In this document: piece after piece, positions 56,801-63,826 of the stretch | How positions within the stretch are numbered: position 1 is the stretch's first letter | How the letters are laid out: each line of letters starts with the position of its first letter | Source of the DNA: Caprimulgus europaeus | Lineage: Eukaryota > Chordata > Aves > Caprimulgiformes > Caprimulgidae | Assembly (NCBI GenBank): GCA_907165065.1 | Contig: OU015524.1 | Span: forward strand, 28,628,295-28,692,294 | Direction of reading: 5' to 3' | Length of the DNA stretch: 64,000 bases | Notes under the pieces: model-generated | What the model was told of the DNA's origin: nothing | Seen by the model: only the letters and a program-made list of their open reading frames with translations | Databases searched by the model: none | Made by a program: the position numbers and the translations under genes

Positions 56801-59800
56801 GTACTGGCAAAACACTGGATCAAAGTTTGGACACGAGTAGAATCAATCTCCCAATCCAACTGAAAAACTTGTGTCTGGCCTGTTCAAAGAAATCAATATC
56901 CAGAATAAGCACCGTATTCACATTTTGCTTAGCTATGCTAAAAGAACCATTAAAATAAAATTTTAGCTAAAGCATTATTTTAAGATTACTGACTTCTCTT
57001 AAAAGGTCTTAAAATGCCATGCTTATGGTTGGGGAAGAAAAATTACTCTCAGTAATATAGAAAGTAACTTATTGCCAAAAACAGAATTTCATTTATTCAC
57101 ACTACATTCAGCATTGAAAATAACCTTAATTTTAGCTTTACTTAAAAATTATTTTCCTGGAAGTATGTAATATTAGAAAGTAATTCCTCTCAAAAAATGT
57201 TTAAAACTTCAGTGTGTTTTGGGGTTGGGTCTTTGGGGTTCTTTTCATCATAGCAATAATCCCCTAAAATGGAAGCCATTACCATTTTTTGCTTTTAATT
57301 TAGATTTAGAGTAACAACTTCTAGCAACTGACCTAATGCTGCAAAGAAGCCAGGAATTTTAAGATGTAAACAAATGCACTACATTCCAGCGCAGAATATA
57401 ACAGCAGCTAAATCTCCTTTGTAGAAGTAACGTCAGGCTTCTGAAATCTTAAAGCTGCTATTATAAACAACTCTTAATACAACTTTCTATAAAAAAAAAA
57501 AAAGGCAGCAACAACATACTACAAACTCATAATAATGAAATTAATGTGTTCATGATTTATCATGGGTTTTGAGAAACTATCTACTAAGAAGGCATTTTTT
57601 CTTCCTTCTCAAAATCAACTTTTATCTTACATGTCTCATTTCTTTTAAAAAAAAAAATAAAAGAAAAAAGAAAAAAAAAGTTATGATTTAAGACTGAAAA
57701 CATAGTTCTATGTTGGCCATATGATTCAGAGACGAGATTTAGCAACACCAACAGCTAATGGCAATATAGCAAGGCTCTAACTAATATTTCTTGAATTGCA
57801 GTTGTCATAACATTGTGAAAAATATTTAAAATTACAGCAGTAGAACATCATAAACTGTCTAATTAAATTATTCCTTATTTAGTATAATAGTACCATGAGG
57901 ATATGCAAGCCTTTTCAATCAAGAGATTTTAAGGTCTCAATGTTTTAAATTACACGTTATCAAGATGTTAGAACAGGAAAGGAGGGTAAAGTTATCACAT
58001 ATATTGAATCTTGTCCAAAAGTTTTCTTCATAATAACAAAAATTCATTGAAAAACCTTTCTGAAAAATAGGCTATGCAAAAAAATCCAAATTTAAGATAT
58101 TCAACAAGTCACAAATATTTGCATTTACTTCAATATTCCACTTTCCAGTAAAATTTGCTATCCTTCCTTCAGGTAAAATAAAGTGACACAGGAAATACTA
58201 TAGAAATTAAAAACTGAGAATACCATGTTACTTTGACAGAAATTGACTAGATGACATAAAATAATCTTCAATACCTCCCATTCCTAGAATCTATAAATTA
58301 GGCTTCTCACCTTTTGGAACAGAAAATATTTCCGCTACTGATCCTAGAATAGTTAATGCAGAAAATCTGGTTGGGTGTGATGAACCAGGAAACAGTACCT
58401 CAAAAAGTCTGTCACATACAGATGACATGAAATCCTGAAAATCACAAGAAAAAATTTAAGACAGTCTACTTGCTGCCCTACAAACAAAATTCAAAGTAAC
58501 TGAATTCAGGACATTCTGCTTTACATATCACCCAAGAAACTATGACCTTACAGTTAATTTTGGAAGAATGGGAGGCCTACCTTCATAGTACTGATAAATT
58601 TCTTGTTTCCTAGAGTACAGTAAAGGCTGGACAATGGTTTGGTTTTGGTTGGTTTTTTGTTTAAAAAAAAATTCCCTTCCCTAGTCCCACAGAAAGATAG
58701 CCATTGTATCAGAACCTGAAAAACTAGTTGAACAAGAAAAGCAGAACTCAAGACAAAAGACAGTTTAACAGAAAGAAACTGATTGTGTGAGCCCTCAAAT
58801 AGGAAAAAAGGACAAATACAAAAGAAGTCTTCATATGGAAGTCTTCATGCTGAAGCTCTACCATTCATTCTTTCACTGATCACTCTGGAGAGCTGAAGTT
58901 CAATGCATCCCTATTTCAAGCCTAAGTAATGCATATCAGTTAAAACTTGCTACCAAACAGCAGCTGACAGGACATCTGCCTGAAAATTCTAGTTTAGACT
59001 GGGGGTACATCTCCAGTCATTTCCCACTTACTGATGTTTCAGTTCATATCATGGAGCAACCCCTCAGAAAATAACCTTTATTGCTTTTGGACAAAATTAA
59101 GCTTAAGATACCCTCCAAATACTAATGGGCACACAGTTCATGAGACAATAGTATGTATTATTAAAATTAACTTGCATAAGTGCAGAGTGAGCAAGGTCCT
59201 CAGCACTGTTTTGATTTACAGGTTTCTTCCTTCTGCACTGCACTATTCCCCAACGCAGACACAGCCTAACTTACCCAGAGGTGTTCTCAAGAACAGTGAA
59301 CTATCTTTCAGAAATGCTAACCCACCTCTCATTTGTATCTCTAGCAGCCTAACTTACTTTATATTGCTGCAGAATCTCCAAAGGATGCCTTTTAGCTGAG
59401 TTTTCGAGCAACTCTTGCTTGGTTTTATTTTGCTCCAATTTATAAAGCACCTGGGAACTTTCTTGTATCCTACAAAATAACTTTTAAAACAAAAGCAAGA
59501 CATAGGTAAGGCAAGAACCACTGACAGTTAAACAAGGGAAAGGGGGATTTGCAGCTTATTTTCCAGATCATATTGCATGCAATTTTTAAAAAGTTTGCAT
59601 ACAGGATAACACAGAACAGATCCTTCTCTCTCCACTACAAAACCAAGATTTTTGCTCCCCATCTCTCTTGTGGCCAACCTTTTTCCCCTCCCTCTGCATC
59701 TCCAACACCTTCTTCCGTCTTTCTCCTTAAATTCATGCCTAGTCTTCTCCCACTTCCCCATTTTATGTGCAACATAAGTTCCTCTGTAAAAAAACCTCAA

Positions 59801-62800
59801 TTAATGCATATAATTTTTACAGCTTCAGTGTCTCTTACAGACTTTGCCTCATCTCAACAGTGCTTCCTCCAGCTCTTTTATTACCCACGAGTATTATTTT
59901 CTTCCTTATTACACTCCCTCTATCACAATTCTTCCATCTCATATTCCTGTCTGCACCAGGCAAGAATGGAAAGAGATTGACTTCTTTTTGTTTCTGCCAA
60001 ACCTATTCCCTCATTTTTCCCCCCCATCTCAAATAATTTTCTCCTTCCACACTGCTTTCTTTTGCCATCACTATGTTCCAAAACATTCTTTACATTTTTC
60101 CTCATTTTAACCATATCCTTCTACCACGATTTACACATGACCTTGGCAACTTCCACAACGATGACATGCTCAGTCCCTGCACACTATAACAGCACAGCCA
60201 CATGTCATGCTGTTCCCTTAATATTGCTCTACCTTGTCTTCCAAATCAGGTTGCTGAGGCTGATCAAGTGACTGTGAATTTGCCTGAGGTCTGCTAAGTC
60301 TCTGTAAGCACACTCTCAGCCCACAACAAAGGCAACACAAGGTTCACTGCTTACTCTATGGCACATTGTTTTGCTGTTGGTAAAGTATGCATACACTGAC
60401 AGGTTAAGTAACACTCACCCCCATTCATGATCAAGTAACTGTGCCTATCGCTTTATTTTTTGCTTAAGAAACCCTTGCAGGTGATGACTTATCATCATTC
60501 AGTTGGGTAATACATACAACATAGTCCTGGTCTTAGAGCTTCTACTGTTTCAGCTGTGCACCTTCACAATATACTCAGCAGAATTTTTTTTGCATGCTAT
60601 ATAACAGAATAGGCACATTAGACATTGTTTACTGTTTGAAATTACCTTTCTCAGTAAAGAACTTATTTGTTGCCTTACTGAAGGAGACTGGCTGTTCAAG
60701 TTGTACGTCATAAAAAACTGAATTAGTTGCATTTCTTCCATTGACACAATTTCCGTGCTACGATGGGTTTCACAAAGTAAACCTAAAGCATCAATGCAAA
60801 CCTGAAAGATATTTAGATGTCAACCACAAAAGAGTTATAGGCACCTTTGATGATACCTTTGTTTTAAAACAATGCTAACAGTATTTAGGGTCAAAACAAT
60901 TCTTCTAATTTAAAGACACACAACAAAACATTGTCCCTTTACCTGATTGTGCTGATGAACTAGACCCTGTTTTATACATTCAGTGGATACAAGACCGTTG
61001 CTCATGATATCTGAAAGTTTCAGGTGTCCATGAGCCCTGGCTGTTCTTAGGCATGCCATTAATGCTCCAAGAGCTCCCCTAGTACTGCGAGAGCCTAATG
61101 AAAATGAAAACAGTAATAATTATAGCTCGATTAACACAAACAATGTACTAACTACAAAGCTTGTCAGAAACCCCTGATACTTCCAACATGACCCCTACCT
61201 TGCTTTTATTTTTTACCCCACAAATGCCAAAAGACAGTGTCTGTCATTGATTAAACTCGTACTAAATCACCTCGTTCTCAAAGATCTTTGTCTTGAACAT
61301 TTCATATGAAAAAAGCACCTTGTGAAGTCTCACAAGACCTTATTTCAGAATTACACTCACTTATGTCAAAAACTACAAAGGAATCATAAATCTCATATCC
61401 ACATATTTGCAACAAAAAAACAATCTGTAAAGCCCTGTTACTGGACTACCTTTGCAAGAAATAATAGTAAAACAGAAAAATAGTAGAAAAAAATACTGAT
61501 ATGCAACAAAGCCTGACACGCAAAGAGAACAGCAAGGCATCCACAGTTAAAATACTGACTATTTTGCTCATGGCATGAAGACATGATTACTATGAATTCC
61601 ACCTTGAAATACTAACAGCAATAATAATAATCTGCATTTTTTTCTCCCAAATTCATTCTAATAATAATAATAGATCAGAAATCGCATTCCTGAGATTTAA
61701 AAAAAAAATAATAATCATAATTACAAATATGATATCTACTTTCTTACCTAGATTAGCATCTGCAGAAGCCTGAAGAATTCTAATCATGTAGCTCAGACTG
61801 TCAGGGCTACATTTGAGCAATTTTGGTAAATAGTAATCTATTATATAAGTAGTTTGGTCATGGTTCCCTTCACACAGTATTACTAGAAGAGGAGAAACCC
61901 AGATTTCATGCCACTGGTCAATCCAGTTGCTTTCTTGACAACTCAAATTAAAATGGGTTTTGTGATCTGTAAACATGGTTTCCAAAAGATCACTAGCATA
62001 GGGTGCAAGAGATTGATCATTCATCACATCCAAGACTTGTATAGGAATTGTTCTGTCCAACTGCAGTATGTTTTCAGTGCCCACACACTCCACAAGGCAG
62101 CCAAGAGAAGCGTATTTCCCTTTTACATGCCATTCCAAGCTCAGTAAACGCTTTATCAGCCTTGCAAAGAATGGGTCTGATTTTTCATTGGATCCAGTAA
62201 TGGTGGTTTGGTGTATCTGAAGAAGATTCTTGAATATCAGTTTGGTTTGGTGTCTAACAGCATCCAGGGGGTGTTCCCAGTGTGTATAAATGTATTCCAG
62301 CAGTTTCCCAATTACATCCGAGTTCCCATTAAGTTTGATTTTTAGATCTGGGGAGCCTGAAACAAGGGCAGCCAGTGCTGAATTGGTCCAAATAGCAAGG
62401 ATTCTAGACAAAGATGTTGCCATACTGGATTCTTTTAACCTTTTAAAAAGACCAAACAAAAACAAGTACTTTTGTGCATTTGTTAATTTAAAAAAAAAAA
62501 AAATATTCATCACATTAGCTTACCTTACACTAAAACAGGTAAGGAGACACTAACCATTCATTGAAGAAAAGGCCAACACAAAAAGGAGGTGATGAATTGG
62601 ATGTTAAGAAGTATATGCATAGTTAGTTACGTGACATGCTGCTAACTGGTCACAGCTAAAGCCCCTAAATATGGGGAAAAGAAACCTGACAAGTCACTAT
62701 GCTTGCTAGTTTAAAAACAAAAATAAAAATTAATATCCACATGCTAATATTTGAGCATTGTTATGTTATCATATGCTTCTTGATAAAATAAGGAAAACTT

Positions 62801-63826
62801 TTCGTTGCCATATAAGACCATAAAAAACAAGTACCATATGTGAAAAAACAACATTACAAAACTAATCTCCAAGGCTGAACTGAACACACATTTTAATCTC
62901 CTATCCAGTAGTGCTGGTAGCCCATTAGATGCAAGCAATCAATGCTTGTCACCAGAAAAAAATTAAAACTCACCTTACTTCAAGTATTCCACTCAGTGGC
63001 ACACTTTGTTTTCTTTTGTACTTTTAAAAGCATAGGAGGTGATGCCCTGAAGCTACAGTTTATCTGTCTACATAATAACCGATTCCTTCACACCTTACCA
63101 TCAGATAGCTGGTAAACTAATCCCACTATGAACCATGCAAAAATAGAAGTAAAAAGATCAACCCCCTCCTTCCAAACATGAAACAATACAAATCAAAACA
63201 CAGGCTTACTCTGAACTCAAAGACAACAAGATTGACGCGATATCTAGCAAGAGTTTCTCTCCATTTTCACCCATGCTGCCATTCCTCCACTCCAGCATAG
63301 CCAGTGCTCCATGGCAAAGAAAGAGACGGACTGAGTCAGGGAGTTCTTCCGTGCAGAGAGTCCCACAGTTACACACAAACCACGCTGGCACGCCCGTGTG
63401 TTTCATCGACCCAAGAAGCAAGTCACTGACCTGTGAGAGGAAAGTAACACCCATTACAGTATCTTAGCACAGGAGAAAAGCTATTTTGTGAATAACTGAG
63501 AATCTCAGAAGACTAAGAGATTTCTTATACGTTGTTTTTCTCAAATTCAAAATCCTAGTTTTATTATTTCATATGGCAAGGAGAGAATAAAGGATTTACA
63601 CTCCAGCAAAAGACTGACACAGAGGTTGGCACGTCCTGCTATCTGTATCAGCAAAGCCCCTGAACAACACTGGCAGCACTGATTAACAACACTATGACAT
63701 TTCACAGCCTTTAGCGAAAAAATACACTTACCAAGGAAGGTAATTCTTCAGCTGGCTCGTACATCGCTTTAGTAAACAGAATAACGGCCAGTCCTGAGGT
63801 TGTCTGAACAGTTTGCAGGAGAGCTG
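15411..63826 (-). CDS. THADA: THADA, internal part of gene (20 coding exons with introns)
   Basis: This is the span of the recognisable coding exons of THADA (armadillo-like, DUF2428 family). Known family role: vertebrate counterpart of yeast Trm732, which works with the Trm7/FTSJ1 methyltransferase to 2'-O-methylate tRNA position 32; fly THADA has also been linked to the SERCA calcium pump, and the human locus to thyroid adenoma breakpoints, type 2 diabetes and polycystic ovary syndrome. Seen here: 20 minus-strand exons with GT-AG borders whose phases join into one open frame of about 1,100 residues, collinear with about residues 240-1340 of the human protein as I recall it. Marker segments include [36 protein letters not shown] and [12 protein letters not shown]. 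The start codon lies right of the window and the C-terminal third left of it. I see no stop or frameshift in any exon, so the gene looks functional. Confidence 0.96.
15543..16962 (-). other. THADA intron between exons 19 and 20
   Basis: A 1.42 kb intron containing adjoining A14 and T-rich runs near 15913-15945. No repeat or coding block recognised. A 64-codon minus-strand frame at 16433-16627 has no similarity I recognise. Confidence 0.9.
16963..17052 (-). CDS. THADA: THADA window exon 19
   Basis: This 90-nt exon encodes [20 protein letters not shown] and LEVVTSTLN. It matches human [22 protein letters not shown]. It is reached across a 16.9 kb intron. The acceptor is CTGCAG|AATGAC, which completes Arg from exon 18, and the donor is AACAG|GTAAGA. 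Confidence 0.95.
17569..18080 (+). mobile_element. CR1 LINE fragment, 3' end
   Basis: A 5'-truncated plus-strand CR1, about 510 bp. It begins at the CAGTACTGGGTGCAGTTTTG region, keeps the coding stretch giving [16 protein letters not shown] at 17880-17930, and ends in CATTCTATAATTCTATGA. A 97-codon open stretch at 17698-17991 is the remnant of the ORF2 C terminus. Moderate divergence from the copy at 42-43 kb suggests a different subfamily. It sits in the 16.9 kb THADA intron near exon 19, antisense to the gene. Confidence 0.95.
23640..24595 (+). mobile_element. Ancient, highly decayed CR1-like LINE
   Basis: A degraded copy recognised by collinear landmarks: GGAGCATGCTGATGGAAAAT near 23748, followed by AAGTTATAAGGCATTGTC; AGAAGGTTTAAAGACCTCAG near 24190; and a 3' end at CTTCTGTGATTCTGTAAC. 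Each resembles the matching part of older amniote CR1 copies. No open frame survives. The borders are approximate, especially on the left. It is antisense to THADA. Confidence 0.65.
25490..26452 (+). mobile_element. Old, decayed CR1 LINE
   Basis: A diverged plus-strand CR1 of nearly 1 kb. Landmarks in CR1 order are GGTAACCAGTGGAATACTCC, GGGGTTACAGTGGATGCCAAG (partner of the usual GTGGATGCCAAGCTG region), GCATTGGAACATGTTACTCAG, CCATCCTTGGAGGTTTTTAAC and a 3' end TTTCTATGATTCCA. Many indels break the reading frame. It is clearly older than the 42 kb copy. Borders are approximate. Confidence 0.85.
28147..28230 (+). repeat. Imperfect alternating purine-pyrimidine repeat
   Basis: A TA/TG/CA-rich stretch (for example ACATGTGTGTATGTACATAC) with alternating purines and pyrimidines over about 80 bases. 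It is a degenerate microsatellite in the long THADA intron, with no sign of function. Confidence 0.75.
31081..31115 (+). repeat. (AATA)n and CA-rich simple repeat
   Basis: About five AATA units followed by an AT/CA-rich dinucleotide run (ATATATACACATACGCACAC). Simple sequence only. Confidence 0.85.
32497..32830 (+). repeat. 165-bp tandem duplication, two copies
   Basis: Two adjacent copies with a period of 165 bases. Both begin ATCTCCCTCCAATCTCCCAC (32497 and 32662) and share TATTTCTTCCTCATATTCA, CATGCATAGTAA, GACACCTGAAA and GCTAAAATGGCAC. They differ by scattered substitutions and small indels, so the duplication is not recent. The element TCTATCATCTAAA-GATGA recurs as a third, partial echo near 32825-32850. 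No transposon similarity is visible. It lies within the long THADA intron. Confidence 0.9.
32942..32967 (+). repeat. Poly(A) tract, 26 bases
   Basis: An uninterrupted run of about 26 A. No retrocopy or LINE body is recognisable just upstream, so it is treated as a simple homopolymer, not a retroposition tail. On the THADA sense strand it is a T run within the 16.9 kb intron. Confidence 0.95.
33921..34012 (-). CDS. THADA: THADA window exon 18
   Basis: This 92-nt exon encodes [20 protein letters not shown] and [10 protein letters not shown], matching human [20 protein letters not shown] (identical over 20 residues) and RAKDEHSKTN. The acceptor is CCTTTAG|GTAAGA; the first codons are GTA AGA, so the exon start itself resembles a donor site. 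The donor is AATAG|GTAAGC. It ends with two bases of an Arg codon. Confidence 0.96.
34013..34713 (-). other. THADA intron between exons 17 and 18
   Basis: A 701-base intron with a short (AT)n run near 34071-34085 and a T12 run at about 34232. No other feature seen. Confidence 0.92.
34714..34836 (-). CDS. THADA: THADA window exon 17
   Basis: This 123-nt phase-0 exon of 41 codons encodes [20 protein letters not shown] and [20 protein letters not shown] plus Ala. It is nearly identical to human [20 protein letters not shown] and PYVADGAKAAILGFTSPVWA, so it is one of the most conserved blocks in the window. The acceptor is CCACAG|GTTCAT and the donor GCA|GTAAGT. Confidence 0.97.
34837..35966 (-). 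other. THADA intron between exons 16 and 17
   Basis: A 1.13 kb AT-rich intron with no recognisable repeat or coding block. Confidence 0.92.
35967..36080 (-). CDS. THADA: THADA window exon 16
   Basis: This 114-nt phase-0 exon of 38 codons encodes [20 protein letters not shown] and [18 protein letters not shown]. It matches human [20 protein letters not shown] and ELISLAGP. The acceptor is TATAG|GCTTTG and the donor CCACAG|GTAAAA. Confidence 0.96.
36081..38965 (-). other. THADA intron between exons 15 and 16
   Basis: A 2.9 kb intron. An A16 tract lies about 10 bases upstream of the exon 16 acceptor (a T run in gene sense, serving as its polypyrimidine tract). Unique sequence otherwise; the 77-codon and 85-codon open frames at 36745-36978 (+) and 38169-38426 (-) are not recognisable proteins. 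Confidence 0.9.
38966..39098 (-). CDS. THADA: THADA window exon 15 (RRSAGIP motif)
   Basis: This 133-nt exon encodes [40 protein letters not shown] and PFYIQ. The RRSAGIP motif corresponds to RRSAGLP of yeast Trm732, which is known to be needed for Trm7-dependent methylation at tRNA position 32, and it is intact here. I chose acceptor GTGTAG|ATGTAA because it completes Arg from exon 14 and gives SRCN, like human NRCPN. The donor is ATACAG|GTACCA. It ends in phase 0. Confidence 0.96.
41909..43279 (+). mobile_element. CR1 LINE, 5'-truncated, fairly young
   Basis: About 1.37 kb of the 3' part of a CR1 element, antisense to THADA in the intron between exons 14 and 15. The first open block (41937-42290) is reverse transcriptase with [20 protein letters not shown] and [10 protein letters not shown] (first catalytic Asp). 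The second (42472-43197) runs from [20 protein letters not shown] through [15 protein letters not shown] to [20 protein letters not shown] count one stop (TGA at 42288, probably CGA decay) and one single-base insertion near 42450 separating the blocks; the FADD motif reads FADN. It ends with a degenerate octamer tail near 43279. It cannot move: the endonuclease half is missing and the RT is broken. Confidence 0.96.
42472..43197 (+). pseudogene. CR1 ORF2 C-terminal remnant (241 codons)
   Basis: The longest uninterrupted coding block outside THADA: the thumb and C-terminal part of the CR1 reverse transcriptase. It includes [60 protein letters not shown] and [20 protein letters not shown]. It has no start codon or promoter of its own and is a fragment of the surrounding element, not an independent gene. 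The overlapping 220-codon open frame on the minus strand is its antisense shadow. Confidence 0.93.
48044..48153 (-). CDS. THADA: THADA window exon 14
   Basis: This 110-nt exon encodes [20 protein letters not shown] and [16 protein letters not shown]. It matches human [20 protein letters not shown] and AYTGFVKLTEVL. The acceptor is TTTTTTTAG|GTGAAA and the donor TTCCAG|GTAGAA. It ends with two bases of an Arg codon. The next exon is 8.9 kb away. Confidence 0.95.
48357..48394 (+). repeat. A-rich / CCAA simple repeat
   Basis: A-runs alternate with CCAACCAAC units just inside the intron upstream (gene sense) of exon 14. Low-complexity sequence, no element recognised. Confidence 0.8.
51409..51444 (+). 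repeat. (TA)n-(GATA)n compound microsatellite
   Basis: An alternating TA run (about 11 dinucleotides) passing into GATAGATAGATAG, within the THADA intron between exons 13 and 14, about 310 bases downstream of the exon 13 donor. It looks like a (TA)n array invaded by GATA units; no coding or regulatory role is visible. Confidence 0.95.
51757..51914 (-). CDS. THADA: THADA window exon 13
   Basis: This 158-nt exon encodes [40 protein letters not shown] and [13 protein letters not shown]. It closely matches human [20 protein letters not shown] and SSDGLLTVEQ. From family knowledge this lies in or next to the DUF2428 region. The acceptor is TTTAAG|GTAAAG and the donor GAACAG|GTAGGG. It ends in phase 0. 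Confidence 0.96.
51915..53081 (-). other. THADA intron between exons 12 and 13
   Basis: A 1.17 kb intron. A 118-codon plus-strand frame (52098-52454) runs antisense through it; it has no recognised similarity and is taken as chance. Confidence 0.92.
53082..53240 (-). CDS. THADA: THADA window exon 12
   Basis: This 159-nt exon encodes [20 protein letters not shown] and [20 protein letters not shown], then a poorly conserved linker ending ICTEMRG. The first two-thirds matches human SASRLQMILNEIQPRDTNDY and [10 protein letters not shown]. The linker differs strongly from human in sequence but little in length, which suggests a disordered loop between helical repeats. The acceptor is GTGTAG|AAAGTG and the donor AGAG|GTAAAT. 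Confidence 0.95.
53241..53645 (-). other. THADA intron between exons 11 and 12
   Basis: A 405-base intron; nothing beyond the splice signals recognised. Confidence 0.93.
53646..53782 (-). CDS. THADA: THADA window exon 11
   Basis: This 137-nt exon encodes [40 protein letters not shown] and MDSDS. It matches human LLLMSYRLSTVVSPVIQSSS and [13 protein letters not shown]. The acceptor is TATTTAAG|TAACTT, and its upstream region is a (TATC)n microsatellite instead of a normal polypyrimidine tract. The donor is TTCAG|GTAAAC. It ends with one base of a Glu codon. Confidence 0.95.
53783..54161 (-). other. THADA intron between exons 10 and 11
   Basis: A 379-base intron whose acceptor end consists of the GATA/TATC microsatellite; otherwise unique sequence. 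Confidence 0.94.
53791..53854 (+). repeat. (GATA)16 microsatellite at splice acceptor
   Basis: Sixteen perfect GATA units on the plus strand, reading TATC in the THADA sense direction. The array ends 8 bases upstream of THADA exon 11, and those 8 bases (TATTTAAG) themselves look like a decayed unit plus the AG. The repeat therefore occupies the place of the polypyrimidine tract and probably the branch-point zone. Length polymorphism is likely for a perfect tetranucleotide array of this size. Confidence 0.98.
54162..54297 (-). CDS. THADA: THADA window exon 10
   Basis: This 136-nt exon encodes [40 protein letters not shown] and QQLPF. It is close to human [25 protein letters not shown]. The acceptor is ATTTTAG|TTATCA. 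The donor is TTTTAA|GTAAGT, with a second in-register GTAAAA four bases further on. It ends with two bases of an Asn codon. Confidence 0.95.
54298..55688 (-). other. THADA intron between exons 9 and 10
   Basis: A 1.39 kb intron of unique AT-rich sequence; no repeat or coding block recognised. Confidence 0.92.
55689..55899 (-). CDS. THADA: THADA window exon 9
   Basis: This 211-nt exon encodes [40 protein letters not shown], a variable acidic stretch, and [10 protein letters not shown]. It matches human [19 protein letters not shown] and the ERNTL segment. The acceptor follows a T tract (TTTTTAG|GATTCT) and the donor is GCAG|GTAAGC. It ends with one base of a Val codon. Confidence 0.96.
55900..56730 (-). 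other. THADA intron between exons 8 and 9
   Basis: An 831-base intron with an A12 run (T run in gene sense) against the exon 9 acceptor. Nothing else seen. Confidence 0.93.
56731..56879 (-). CDS. THADA: THADA window exon 8
   Basis: This 149-nt exon encodes [40 protein letters not shown] and [10 protein letters not shown]. It aligns with human FQTLMECFTSTFEDVKILAFDLLMKL; the first dozen residues are more diverged. The acceptor is GAACAG|GCCAGA and the donor CTG|GTATGT. It ends in phase 0. Confidence 0.94.
56880..58310 (-). other. THADA intron between exons 7 and 8
   Basis: A 1.43 kb intron, strongly AT-rich, with A-rich low-complexity runs at about 57488-57503 and 57645-57680. No exon or mobile element recognised. 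Confidence 0.92.
58311..58434 (-). CDS. THADA: THADA window exon 7
   Basis: This 124-nt exon encodes [40 protein letters not shown] and K. It matches human FMSSICNSLFEALFPGSSYS and [18 protein letters not shown]. The acceptor is TTTCAG|GATTTC and the donor AAAAG|GTGAGA. It ends with one base of a Gly codon completed by exon 8. Confidence 0.96.
58435..59357 (-). other. THADA intron between exons 6 and 7
   Basis: A 923-base intron. A 121-codon plus-strand frame overlaps it and exon 6 in antisense (59034-59399) and is taken as a shadow. No repeat recognised. Confidence 0.92.
59358..59480 (-). CDS. THADA: THADA window exon 6
   Basis: This 123-nt phase-0 exon of 41 codons encodes [36 protein letters not shown] and LQQYK. 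I chose the weaker-looking upstream acceptor TTTTAAAAG|TTATTT because it supplies LFCR, restores phase after exon 5 and matches human [12 protein letters not shown] better-looking acceptor, TTTTGTAG|GATACA, lies 11 bases downstream (exon would begin at 59469) but would break the frame. The donor is AAA|GTAAGT. Confidence 0.92.
59481..60645 (-). other. THADA intron between exons 5 and 6
   Basis: A 1.17 kb intron, nearly half of it the pyrimidine-rich tract listed separately. Confidence 0.93.
59620..60120. repeat. Pyrimidine-rich tract (plus strand)
   Basis: About 500 bases markedly enriched in C and T on the plus strand (for example CTTTTTCCCCTCCCTCTGCA, CCACTTCCCCATTTTATGTG), hence purine-rich in the THADA sense strand. 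It lies between exons 5 and 6. Several overlapping open frames here reflect the composition (few stop codons), not genes. Confidence 0.75.
60646..60801 (-). CDS. THADA: THADA window exon 5
   Basis: This 156-nt exon is exactly 52 codons in phase 0. It encodes [40 protein letters not shown] and [12 protein letters not shown], nearly identical to human THADA over its whole length. The acceptor is TTTCAG|GTTTGC and the donor AGAAAG|GTAATT. It is separated from exon 4 by only about 140 bases. Confidence 0.97.
60943..61094 (-). CDS. THADA: THADA window exon 4
   Basis: This 152-nt exon encodes [20 protein letters not shown], then [13 protein letters not shown] and [12 protein letters not shown]. 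It matches human [21 protein letters not shown] and IKQGLIHQHCQ. The acceptor is CATTAG|GCTCT and the donor AATCAG|GTAAAG. It ends in phase 0. Confidence 0.95.
61095..61747 (-). other. THADA intron between exons 3 and 4
   Basis: A 653-base intron with small AATAAT repeats at about 61619-61632, 61661-61672 and 61705-61712. Nothing else recognised. Confidence 0.93.
61748..62439 (-). CDS. THADA: THADA window exon 3 (largest exon)
   Basis: At 692 nt this is the longest exon in the window, encoding about 230 residues of helical-repeat scaffold. Landmarks in order are [87 protein letters not shown] and [11 protein letters not shown], all collinear with human THADA. The acceptor is TAAAAG|GTTAAA and the donor CTAG|GTAAGA. 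At the exon 3/4 junction the bird protein reads [13 protein letters not shown], about nine residues shorter than the human sequence as I recall it; this could be a real length difference or an exon-end difference. Confidence 0.97.
62440..63209 (-). other. THADA intron between exons 2 and 3
   Basis: A 770-base AT-rich intron with an A13 run near 62492-62504. No feature beyond splice signals. Confidence 0.93.
63210..63430 (-). CDS. THADA: THADA window exon 2
   Basis: This 221-nt exon encodes [20 protein letters not shown], then a cysteine-containing stretch and [20 protein letters not shown], close to human GTLAMLDWQNGSMGRSGEALL. The acceptor is CACAG|GTCAG and the donor TCAGA|GTAAGC. It ends with two bases of a codon that exon 3 completes as Glu. 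Confidence 0.95.
63431..63731 (-). other. THADA intron between exons 1 and 2
   Basis: A 301-base intron, nothing recognisable beyond splice signals. The sequence right of 63826 to the window end is the beginning of the next upstream intron. Confidence 0.9.
63732..63826 (-). CDS. THADA: THADA window exon 1
   Basis: The exon translates as [20 protein letters not shown] followed by [11 protein letters not shown], matching the human segment DLLQTVQSTSGLAIILF. The donor is TTG|GTAAGT. The acceptor is a tandem NAGNAG, so the exon begins at 63826 or at 63823; both keep the frame and differ by one residue. It ends in phase 0. The upstream exons lie beyond the window. Confidence 0.93.

Noticed and set aside
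59549-59980. 143-codon plus-strand open frame
   Set aside because: Its serine/phenylalanine/leucine/proline-rich translation is what C/T-rich low-complexity DNA gives; overlapping frames are open as well, and it lies inside a THADA intron.
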